From a bacterium (GTDB taxonomy: Bacteria > 4484-113 > JAFGCY01): a DNA stretch of 64,000 nucleotides. Made by a program: the position numbers and the translations under genes. Below, piece by piece: positions 51,019 through 58,323 of this stretch. How positions within the stretch are numbered: position 1 is the stretch's first letter; each line of letters starts with the position of its first letter. Where the stretch lies: positions 34,611-98,610 of the forward strand of contig JADZFO010000003.1 of the NCBI GenBank assembly GCA_020849855.1. The letters are read 5' to 3'. The notes below the pieces were generated by a model. It worked only from the letters and a program-made list of their open reading frames with translations, was not told where the DNA came from and searched no databases.

Positions 51019-51321
51019 TTAGCCGGCATCTCCTTTCCGTGGCCCCGCCCGCCAGGCATCCCACTGCGCCTGCAGGCTGGCCTCGATGGCCCGGAAGTGC
51101 GAGGCTATCGCCCGGGCTTCATCAGCATCGCGGACCTCCTCGATCACAAACAGGCCGCCATCTTCTGCGTCGATGTCCCAACCTGCCTCGCCGTCGCCAT
51201 CTAGATAAGCGGCGGTCTTCTCGTAGGCCGCGGCGCGACTGTCGAGCGCATCCAGCGTCTGTCCCAGATCCAGCGGATCAAGTTGAAGGGGCACTGTTTG
51301 GCCTGACTTCGGTGTAGACAT
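51019..51321 (-). CDS. Small hypothetical protein
   Basis: 100 residues, acidic, mostly helical (LDLGQTLDALDSRAAAYEKTAAYLDGD..., DADEARAIASHFRAIEASLQAQWDAW). ATG 51321 has GGAGGAGAACGC immediately upstream, a strong ribosome site, which is why I accept it despite the repeat-rich surroundings. The stop codon lies inside a CCGGCTTTAGCCGG hairpin repeat. No family recognised. Confidence 0.65.
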   Translation of the reverse strand: MSTPKSGQTVPLQLDPLDLGQTLDALDSRAAAYEKTAAYLDGDGEAGWDIDAEDGGLFVIEEVRDADEARAIASHFRAIEASLQAQWDAWRAGPRKGDAG

Positions 51322-51514
51322 GCGTTCTCCTCCCTGTCCGGCATGGCGCGGCCAATTCGCCGCCCGCTGGCGCCGCTATGCAAGCACAGCCTCTTCCGCC
51401 GAGGCGCAGCCCACCGGCAGCACCGGCTGAAGAGTACCCTGGCCTGACAGCCATTTGCGCGGCTGACTAGAGATTCAGAAGTGAATGTCTAGTCACTGCC
51501 TGCCTATCCATGCC

Positions 51515-51534
51515 GTGACTGCATATGCAGTCAC
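51515..51534. repeat. 20-bp palindrome GTGACTGCATATGCAGTCAC
   Basis: Second copy of the palindrome at 50291-50308, extended by one base on each side. It lies just downstream of the frameshifted SRA-like gene. Confidence 0.8.
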
Positions 51535-51541
51535 GCAGCGG

Positions 51542-51978
51542 CTAAAAAAGAGAGGGGGTAAGCGTGAAGATGAGGAGGGTGTCACCGTTGCGCTTGCCGC
51601 TGGTGGCCACATAATCGCGCGGCGCACCGCTAGTGAATTGCCCGCGATAGGTGTGTAGGCTCTTCTTCGCCTTCTCAAAGAGCAGAACAACTTGCGCATT
51701 TGCCAAGACTGCGTTGGCCCGGAGCGCTTTTGCGGGCCGCTCAGCCCCTGACCACAGTAGTCCCAGCTGCCGTCCGGGTTTTCGTGATCAAGGTAGCCCG
51801 AACGTTCACCGTGTACAGGATCAGTGAAGCAGACCACCACAGACTTGTTCTTAGCCCAGTAGACGATACCGGTCTGCGGGTTGCCTCCGCCGAGAAATTT
51901 GAGGACTTGTTCTCTAGTGTAGTCCTGGCCAAGTTCAAACGGCAGCGCTAGTCCCTTTGCCTCAATATGAGTTGTCAT
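51542..51978 (-). pseudogene. Frameshifted SRA-like (modified-DNA reader) gene
   Basis: ATG 51978 opens MTTHIEAKGLALPFELGQDYTREQ, and the frame continues through GIVYWAKNKSVVVCFTDPVHGERSGYLDHENPDGSWDYCGQGLSGPQK. At about 51726-51731 the original frame turns into Arg/Pro nonsense. One base later the other frame resumes sensibly (ALRANAVLANAQVVLLFEKAKKSLHTYRGQF... RNGDTLLIFTLTP) to a TAG at 51542. One missing G (CAAAAG-GCG to CAAAAGCG) explains it. The intact product would be about 145 residues. The pattern D-G-S-W-D-Y-C-G-Q-G-x-x-G and ..LLFEKxKKxxHxYRGxF resembles SRA-like domains of ScoMcrA-type type IV restriction enzymes, which read modified bases. It is adjacent to a DUF262-HNH nuclease gene on the same strand. 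A sequencing error cannot be excluded. Confidence 0.65.
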
Positions 51979-52113
51979 GAAGCACACTTTCCATTCTCCT
52001 CTAGCACTACCTGTATGAATCAACCAGTTTACTGCACAGATGATCGTTCCCTCCTGCAGCGATCATCTGTAAACAGTCTTTGGTTCTTTCATCAACCAAC
52101 GTTTTGTCATAGG

Positions 52114-53391
52114 TCAACGAGCAGAGGTAGTAGTTGTGCGATTGCAGGACGTACAAAGAGCACGACCATTGCTAAGACTAGTTACCCCACCTTCACTCCA
52201 TCTTTGCACGTGATCAGCGTCCATTTCGCTTATGTCAGAAAACTCTCTTCCACAGCTCTGACACTTTCCACCACAAAGATGGTAGAGAGCGAGACGCTCT
52301 TCTTCCGAGAAAGCGCGCTTGCGATCCTTACGCTCTACAGAAGGGTTGAGAGCCAGGAAGTACCTTGTAAGAGTGGACAGCCGGTCTCTGAGGCTACTTG
52401 AGTCGTTCGTGCCTTGTTGCATCAGTCTACCAAACTCAATTAGAACCGGGTCTCGGTCCTCTTCAGGTTTCTGGAGGTTGCTGGCCCTCAAGGCATTGAA
52501 CTCCAAAAGGAACTTCCGCATATCAGACTTCAATGATTTGCCAGCATACAGTCGATCTATTGACTTAACAAACAAATGATAGAGTGGTATATATGCCTGA
52601 CGGTCCAAGAGCGGATCGAGCTTACTAAACACCGATGCGGTGATCTCCAGAGCTTTTGATACCTTCTCGAGCAATGCACGTTTCTCAGCACTTGGATAGA
52701 CCTTGTTGTTTCTCACCATGTCATCTAAGTACTTTTTCTTCAGATCAGCTATTGGACTTGCACCATCTTTCTCGTGCTTTTCAATCAAGAGAATTTTCGC
52801 AGCTGCCTCTAAGTGAGAGTACCTTGAGTTCTTGAAGCGTACCTTTTCCTTGAAGAACTTCAGCTCCGCTACACGTCTAATCAGATCTACCATGTCTCCG
52901 CCCATGGCATTGCGCTTTTCAGCCGCATTGAGTGGCTCGCCATTGTTTAATCTGGAAAACAACTCCTCAATATCGTCCTCTGTAGCGTCCTGTATAAAAA
53001 CAAGATCGAGTGGACGCGACTTGAACCATTCTCTCCAGTACTCAGAAAGGTCCGCAAACCTGTCGCCTCCTTTGGGGATTGGCAAGTCGCTAGGTACTTC
53101 CATGAACTCAAAGTCTTTTGCCAGTGGGACTTTACTTTCTAAAAACTCCCATACTGCATGCAGCCTTTGCTTCCCATCTATGATTGCATAACGGTAGCGA
53201 TCTGACTTTTTGTGGAGATCATGCAGGTAGAATTTGGGGATATCAATGCAGTTGAAGATAGAGTCTATGAACAGCTGCTGCTTGTCCGGCGACCAAACTC
53301 CAGATTCTCGCTGGTAGACGGGGTTCTCGTCGAGCATGTTCCTTTCGACGAATAGCTTTCCAATGGGCGTGGGGGTCGTGATGCACCTCAT
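52114..53391 (-). CDS. DUF262-HNH nuclease (probable defence/restriction protein)
   Basis: 425 residues. N-terminal DUF262 domain (NPVYQRESGVWSPDKQQLFIDSIFN, AIIDGKQRLHAVWEFL, LFSRLNNGEPLNAAEKRNA), as in GmrS and SspE. Helical middle part. C-terminal HNH nuclease (CGGKCQSCGREFSDISEMDADHVQRWSEGGVTSLSNGRALCTSCN) with zinc-type Cys pairs. DUF262 proteins couple NTP-dependent sensing to DNA cleavage of modified or phage DNA; the exact trigger is not deducible. The gene is distinctly AT-richer than its surroundings, which suggests transfer. The frameshifted SRA-like gene lies 135 bp downstream on the same strand, possibly the modification reader of the same system. TAACAT lies eight bases before ATG 53391. 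Confidence 0.85.
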   Translation of the reverse strand: MRCITTPTPIGKLFVERNMLDENPVYQRESGVWSPDKQQLFIDSIFNCIDIPKFYLHDLHKKSDRYRYAIIDGKQRLHAVWEFLESKVPLAKDFEFMEVPSDLPIPKGGDRFADLSEYWREWFKSRPLDLVFIQDATEDDIEELFSRLNNGEPLNAAEKRNAMGGDMVDLIRRVAELKFFKEKVRFKNSRYSHLEAAAKILLIEKHEKDGASPIADLKKKYLDDMVRNNKVYPSAEKRALLEKVSKALEITASVFSKLDPLLDRQAYIPLYHLFVKSIDRLYAGKSLKSDMRKFLLEFNALRASNLQKPEEDRDPVLIEFGRLMQQGTNDSSSLRDRLSTLTRYFLALNPSVERKDRKRAFSEEERLALYHLCGGKCQSCGREFSDISEMDADHVQRWSEGGVTSLSNGRALCTSCNRTTTTSAR

Positions 53392-53802
53392 AGTCGACCA
53401 TGTTATCAGAATCTAGCTTGGTTCAGTCAATTGGCGTTGCTTGGATGTTGACAGGCCAGCAGTTGCTACAGGGTAGGCTCTTGTCCTAGCGAGCTCAAGA
53501 CTAGCGGAACACACTTCGGCTAGGTGAGGTGGGGTAAGTCTCACGCCTGCCGTTTACAGGGGGGCATGCCTGCGCTACTCAAGTCATCCGCAACAGAACG
53601 CTAATCTATTGTATGAACTGCGCGTGTAGACGCCCGGGAAAGGTAAGAGTAGCAACCTCATGAGCATCAATCAGTCAGCTCCACGTGTGTACCAGGGAGT
53701 GCAGTCCACAACTGACTTTGGCGGTGCCTCTTCACGATGGAGCCGGAGTGCCCGCTGAAGCCGGCGTTCCCACATAAGAATGGCGCGCGCCCTGAAGCGG
53801 CA
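53392..53802. other. Intergenic stretch before the 42-bp array
   Basis: No gene with a ribosome site or a plausible domain. The last ~60 bases (GCGCGCGCCCTGAAGCGGCA) resemble the end of a repeat unit. Confidence 0.5.
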
Positions 53803-54166
53803 CGCCGACAACATGTCGGCCCTACCCGATGCATTGAAGCGGGACGCTGAGGGCATGTCGGGGCTACCCGGTTTCGCGCAACGGTACGCCGACAACATGT
53901 CGGCCCTGCCCAGTGCATTCCCACGGCACGCCGACAACATGTCGGCCATACCCGATGCATTGCTGCGGGACGTAGAGGGCATGTCGGGGCTACCCGGTTT
54001 CGCGCAACGGTACGCCGACAGCATGTCGGCCCTACCCGATGCATTGCTGCGGGACGCCGACAACATGTCGGCCCTACCCGAAGCATTACTGCGGAACGTC
54101 AAGGGTATGTCGGGCCGAGCATGCTCGGCCCCTACCGGACGCCGACAACATGTCGGCCCTACCCGC
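53803..54166. repeat. 42-bp tandem array (nine units) overlapping the typA stop
   Basis: Nine units starting at 53803, 53845, 53887, 53929, 53971, 54013, 54055, 54097 and 54140 (unit 8 has 43 bp; unit 9 is partial). Type A units carry the hairpin GCCGACA-aca-TGTCGGC followed by CCTACCCGATGCATTGCTGC. Type B units (2, 5 and, diverged, 8) carry GAGGGCATGTCGGGGCTACC and GGTTTCGCGCAACGG. The order is A-B-A three times, a 126-bp higher-order repeat. Units are open in several frames on both strands because 42 is a multiple of three, but no ribosome site or domain suggests a protein. Unit 9 contains the stop codon of typA. Confidence 0.85.
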
Positions 54167-56021
54167 CCCCCAGCTGTCTGCCCCAGCCGTCGAGCTTGCG
54201 CTTGCGCAGGCGGATGGCATCCGGGGTGACCTCCACCAGTTCGTCGTCCTGCAGGTATTCCAGGGCCTGCTCCAGGGAGAAGCGCAGGGGCGGGCGGATC
54301 TTCTGCAGCTCCTCGGCCCCCGCCGCGCGCATGTTGGTCAGCTTCTTCTCGCGCACTATGTTCACCCCCAGGTCGTTGGCCCGCGAGTTCTCGCCGACGA
54401 TCATCCCTTCATACACCGTGTCGCCCACGTTGACGAAGAGCGGCCCGCGGTCCTGCAGGGTCAGCATGGCATAGGCCATCGCCTTGCCCGGACGGTCGGC
54501 GACCAGCGAGCCGTTCTGGCGGTCGATGGACAGGGGGTTTAAATCGCTGTGCCCGATCAGCAGGGTGGAGAGCAGGCCGGTGCCGCGCGTGTCGGTGAGG
54601 AACTGGCCGCGAAAGCCGATCAGCCCGCGGCTGGGGATCTCGAACTCCAGGCGCACGCGGCCCGAGCCGTGGTTGACCATCTTCACCATCCGCCCGCGGC
54701 GCATCGAGAGCTTCTCGGTGACCACGCCGGTATAGGCCTCGGGGATGTCCACCACCGCCAGCTCGAGGGGCTCGACCTTGCGGCCCTCGAGCTCGCGCAC
54801 GATGATCTGGGGCTTGCCCAGCGCCAGCTCAAAGCCCTCGCGGCGCATGGTCTCCACCAGCACGGCGAGCTGCAGCTCGCCGCGGGCCGAGACGATGAAG
54901 GCCTCGCCGGCCTCGGCGGGCTCGACGCGGATCGAGACGTTGTAAAGCAGCTCCTTGTCCAGGCGGTCCTTGAGGTGGCGGCTGGTGAGGTACTTGCCGC
55001 TCTTGCCGGCCAGGGGGGACTTGTTGACGTGGAACTCCATGCTGATCGTGGGTTCCTCGACGGAGATGGCGGGCAGGGGCCGCGGGTCCAGCGCATCGCC
55101 CACCGTATCGCCGATGAAGGCCTCGGCGATGCCGGAGATGGCGGCGATGTCGCCGGCATGGACCTCGGCCTCGATGCGCTGCAGGCCCTCGTAGGAATAG
55201 ACCTTGGTCAGGGTGGCCCGGGCCCCCGACTGCGCGCCGCCCTTGAGCAGCACGGCATCGCCGCCCTGGCGCAGGGTGCCGCCAAAGAGCTTGCCGACGG
55301 CGATACGGCCGACGTAATCAGAGTAGTCGAGGCTGGTGACGAGGAACTGCAGGGGCGCGGCGGGGTCGACCCTCGGCGGCGGGATGTGCTCCAGGATGGC
55401 GTCGAAGAGCGGGGCCAGGGAGCCCTGGAGCTGCAGGGCGGTGATGTCGCTGGTGCCGCCGTCCTCGGGCGCCTCGGTGATGGCGATGCCAAGCTTGGCC
55501 TGGGTATAGAGCACGGGGAAATCGAGCTGGTCCTCATGGGCGTCGAGGTCGATGAAGAGGTCCAGCAGCTCGTCCAGCACCTGCTTGATGCGGCGGTCGG
55601 GGCGGTCGATCTTGTTGATGACGACCAGGATCGGCAGGCCGCGGGCGAGGCTCTTGGAGAGCACGAAGCGGGTCTGGGGCAGGGGGCCCTCGGCGGCGTC
55701 GACCAGCAGCATCACGCCGTCCACCATGTTCAGGGTGCGCTCGACCTCGCCGCCGAAGTCGGCGTGGCCGGGGGTGTCGACGATGTTGATCTTCACGCCC
55801 TGGTAGATGATGGCCGTGTTCTTGGCCATGATGGTGATGCCCTTCTCGCGCTCGAGGTCCATGGAGTCCATCACGCGCTCGTTCACCTGCGCGCCCTCGC
55901 GGAAGACGCCGGACTGCCAGAGCATGGCGTCAACGAGGGTGGTCTTGCCGTGGTCAACGTGGGCCACGATGGCGATGTTGCGCAGGTCGGGGCGCGGGAC
56001 CAGTTCGGGATGGCTGCTCAT
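54159..56021 (-). CDS. typA: Ribosome-associated GTPase TypA/BipA
   Basis: 620 residues, the usual BipA length. GTPase motifs: AHVDHGKTT (G1), REKGITI (G2), [14 protein letters not shown] (G3), NKIDRPD (G4). Domain II/III sequence includes [20 protein letters not shown], and the BipA-specific C-terminal domain shows [41 protein letters not shown]. It binds ribosomes and aids 50S assembly and stress adaptation. ATG 56021 follows AAGGAGTACTC. The last residues (GRQLGGG) and the TAG are formed by the last unit of the 42-bp repeat array, so the array has invaded or grown into the 3' end. Confidence 0.96.
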   Translation of the reverse strand: MSSHPELVPRPDLRNIAIVAHVDHGKTTLVDAMLWQSGVFREGAQVNERVMDSMDLEREKGITIMAKNTAIIYQGVKINIVDTPGHADFGGEVERTLNMVDGVMLLVDAAEGPLPQTRFVLSKSLARGLPILVVINKIDRPDRRIKQVLDELLDLFIDLDAHEDQLDFPVLYTQAKLGIAITEAPEDGGTSDITALQLQGSLAPLFDAILEHIPPPRVDPAAPLQFLVTSLDYSDYVGRIAVGKLFGGTLRQGGDAVLLKGGAQSGARATLTKVYSYEGLQRIEAEVHAGDIAAISGIAEAFIGDTVGDALDPRPLPAISVEEPTISMEFHVNKSPLAGKSGKYLTSRHLKDRLDKELLYNVSIRVEPAEAGEAFIVSARGELQLAVLVETMRREGFELALGKPQIIVRELEGRKVEPLELAVVDIPEAYTGVVTEKLSMRRGRMVKMVNHGSGRVRLEFEIPSRGLIGFRGQFLTDTRGTGLLSTLLIGHSDLNPLSIDRQNGSLVADRPGKAMAYAMLTLQDRGPLFVNVGDTVYEGMIVGENSRANDLGVNIVREKKLTNMRAAGAEELQKIRPPLRFSLEQALEYLQDDELVEVTPDAIRLRKRKLDGWGRQLGGG

Positions 56022-56117
56022 GAGTACTCCTTGAGCGGCGCTGCGGGGCCAGCGCCGGGCCGGCGCGGGCCGGTGAGTGGCACTGCGCGGGGCGCGGGAT
56101 TATAGACGGCGGCGGGA

Positions 56118-56123
56118 TATACT
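56118..56123 (+). promoter_or_regulatory. TATACT hexamer, leaderless start of PKD lipoprotein
   Basis: TATACT, six bases, ATG 56130; no ribosome site. Confidence 0.55.
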
Positions 56124-56129
56124 CTCGGG

Positions 56130-58283
56130 ATGCTGAAGAATGCGCCGCTGCTTTTGCTTCTTATTGCCCTGCTGGGCCTGGGCGCCTGTACATCAGCGCG
56201 GCGCGGCGCGGGTCTGCCAGCGGGCAGCGCGCCACCGCCGGGGCAGCAGGCGCTGCAGCAGCCGGCCCTGGCCGGGACAAGCCTGCCGGGGGGCCTGGCT
56301 GGCAGCCTGCCGAATCCGGCGCAGCTTGCCGGGAAGCTTGGGCCGGCAGCGCGCCGCTCGAGCTATCTGCCTGAAGATCTGGCGCGCCCGGGCGACGGCT
56401 TTGACCCCCTGCTGCCGAGCCAGAACATCCAGGACGGCAACGGCGATATCGCGATGGTCTCCACCTTCGGCCAGCCGGGCAGCCCGGGCTTCAGCGGCGC
56501 GGCCTATGCGAGCTATCGCTTCACCCTGCCGGACTATGAGGGCAACAGCCTGATCAGCTACAGCATGACCAACGCCCCGGCGACTGAAGCTGACCTTTAC
56601 ATCGGCCTGGCCAACTGGGGCGCGAACCGCTGGGACCTCTTCCAGGGGAGTGCCGGCCACAGCGTCAGCCCGCCGAGCCTGGCGCCCTACTTCCTGCCGG
56701 ACGGCAGCCTGCTGGCACTGGTACTGCTGGTGGGGGTGAACAGCCTGGAGCTGAGCTCGATCCGGGTCGGCAGCCCGCCGCCGGAGGTCACGCTGACGGC
56801 GACGCCGCGCTTTGGCCTGGCACCGATGACGGTGAACTTCAGCGCCGCCGGCGCGAGCGACCCCGACGGCAGCATCGTGCAGTACCGCTGGGACCCCGAG
56901 GGCGACGGCGTCTTTGACCTCTCCACCGGCGCTGAGCCGACCCTGCAGCATGAGTACACGCAGCAGGGCAGCTTCGACGCCGCTGTGCGGGTCTTTGACG
57001 ACCAGGGCGTTTACAGCGAGCAGCATCTTACGATCAACACGGCGAACCGCTCGATGTTCAGCTATGGGACCCAGAGCACAATGGATTTCGGCGGCGCAGT
57101 GGTTGTCTGTGCTGACGGGCACTTGATGGTGTTTGGCCAATCCCGCGACCAGAGTCTGTTCGAGACGCTGCGGGTGGATAAGTTTTCTCCGGAAGGCAGC
57201 CTTGACTTCAGCCTGAGTGTACCCATAGCCAGCGCCGGGAACATAGTTGACGCACACCTGGCAGGCGACGGCTTTATCTATGCAGTGGGGCAGACCAACC
57301 AGAATGCGAAAGGTGACGTTTTGATCCAGAAGTGGAGCCAGGATGGGGAATTGCTCTGGACCCGCCGCCTCGGGGGACCGGATGACAGTGAGTTCTTTTC
57401 CTCCATCAGTGTGTCTGGCGGGAAGATCTACCTTGGCGGCCATTACTTCGTCGACGCACTTGGCAGAAGCCTTGGTCTGGCGGCCTGCCTGGACAGTGAG
57501 GGCACCCCGGAGTGGTTCACCAGCCTCATCGCGCCCGAGTCAGCTTTTTTCAGCTCAATGGCGATCATGGCGCCCAGCCAGGTGCTGGACGGTGGCCTGG
57601 CCTTCTGCGGCAGCTACCAGCACAGTCAGTCCGATACCGATGCACTCTTTGCTTTTATCGACTTCCAGGGCAATCTGGACGCGAGCCGGATCCTGGGAGA
57701 AGACGGCAGCTTCGAATCCGCTACCGCCATTGTGCTTAGCGGCGGAGTTCTTCCCACGACTTACATTGTGGGCAACCTGTCAGGAGGCGACCGTTTCCTG
57801 TACCGTTCGGGGATAACAGACACAGTAGTGTCCTTTACTGCATCGGACGGCGTGCCAATTTTTGTCAATGACCTGGCCCTGGTGGGTGGACAGGCAACCG
57901 TTTTGCTGCAGCATTCGACGAGTATCGATACAGGCACGCCGCTGCTGGCCGCCTTTGACGGAACACTGTCCCAGACTGAAAGCCTGCTTGTGCTGGGTGG
58001 TGATGCAACGCAGATATTCAACGCAGATCTGGCCAACTATGGCAATGGGAGTTTCGTGCTAAGTGGAAGGATCAGGCACGAACTGCCACAGACCACGGAC
58101 AACCTGAGTCTGAACATCAGCCCCAGCGCTCTGGCCTGGAGCGACATTTCGCCGGCCAATGGCTCGCCCACAACTCTGGAACTCAGCACTCTGAACCTGA
58201 CTCCGATTGTGGTTTCCAACTTCCAGTTCAACCGACAGGCATCGGATGAAGACGTCTTTGTAATGCTCGACGCGACCAGCTGA
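56130..58283 (+). CDS. PKD-domain lipoprotein with propeller-like C-terminus
   Basis: 717-residue lipoprotein; lipobox LLGLGAC (Cys about residue 20). After a Gly/Pro/Gln linker comes the shared N-terminal domain (RRSSYLPEDLARPGDGFDPLLPSQNI, AAYASYRFTLPDYEGNSLISYS, LYIGLANWGANRWDLF, LELSSIRVGSPPP). A PKD domain (GASDPDGSIVQYRWDPEGDGVFDLS) follows, then repeats of the type IYAVGQTNQNAKGDVLIQKWSQDGELLWTRRLGGPDDSEF, which match SBBP/delta-60-like propeller repeats. The 5' half is GC-richer than the 3' half. It is divergent from typA and 40 bp from the next lipoprotein gene, a likely tandem duplicate. Confidence 0.87.
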   Translation: MLKNAPLLLLLIALLGLGACTSARRGAGLPAGSAPPPGQQALQQPALAGTSLPGGLAGSLPNPAQLAGKLGPAARRSSYLPEDLARPGDGFDPLLPSQNIQDGNGDIAMVSTFGQPGSPGFSGAAYASYRFTLPDYEGNSLISYSMTNAPATEADLYIGLANWGANRWDLFQGSAGHSVSPPSLAPYFLPDGSLLALVLLVGVNSLELSSIRVGSPPPEVTLTATPRFGLAPMTVNFSAAGASDPDGSIVQYRWDPEGDGVFDLSTGAEPTLQHEYTQQGSFDAAVRVFDDQGVYSEQHLTINTANRSMFSYGTQSTMDFGGAVVVCADGHLMVFGQSRDQSLFETLRVDKFSPEGSLDFSLSVPIASAGNIVDAHLAGDGFIYAVGQTNQNAKGDVLIQKWSQDGELLWTRRLGGPDDSEFFSSISVSGGKIYLGGHYFVDALGRSLGLAACLDSEGTPEWFTSLIAPESAFFSSMAIMAPSQVLDGGLAFCGSYQHSQSDTDALFAFIDFQGNLDASRILGEDGSFESATAIVLSGGVLPTTYIVGNLSGGDRFLYRSGITDTVVSFTASDGVPIFVNDLALVGGQATVLLQHSTSIDTGTPLLAAFDGTLSQTESLLVLGGDATQIFNADLANYGNGSFVLSGRIRHELPQTTDNLSLNISPSALAWSDISPANGSPTTLELSTLNLTPIVVSNFQFNRQASDEDVFVMLDATS

Positions 58284-58311
58284 GGGCCGGGCAGCCCTAT
58301 TGACAGCCCGG

Positions 58312-58317
58312 TATACT
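58312..58317 (+). promoter_or_regulatory. TATACT hexamer, leaderless start of PKD lipoprotein
   Basis: TATACT, six bases, GTG 58324; an identical layout to the preceding lipoprotein gene. Confidence 0.55.
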
Positions 58318-58323
58318 CTGGCT

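Noticed and set aside
53803..54166. CRISPR array
   Set aside because: Units are contiguous and alternating without unique spacers, and no cas genes are present.
53667..54229. Open frames through the 42-bp array on both strands (14-residue peptide repeats)
   Set aside because: Openness follows from a unit length divisible by three; no ribosome site, signal peptide or flanking domain.
54549..56105. 518-codon open frame antisense to typA
   Set aside because: Mirror of a well-conserved GTPase in GC-rich DNA; Leu/Val/Gly/Asp/His-biased translation with no domain and no ribosome site.
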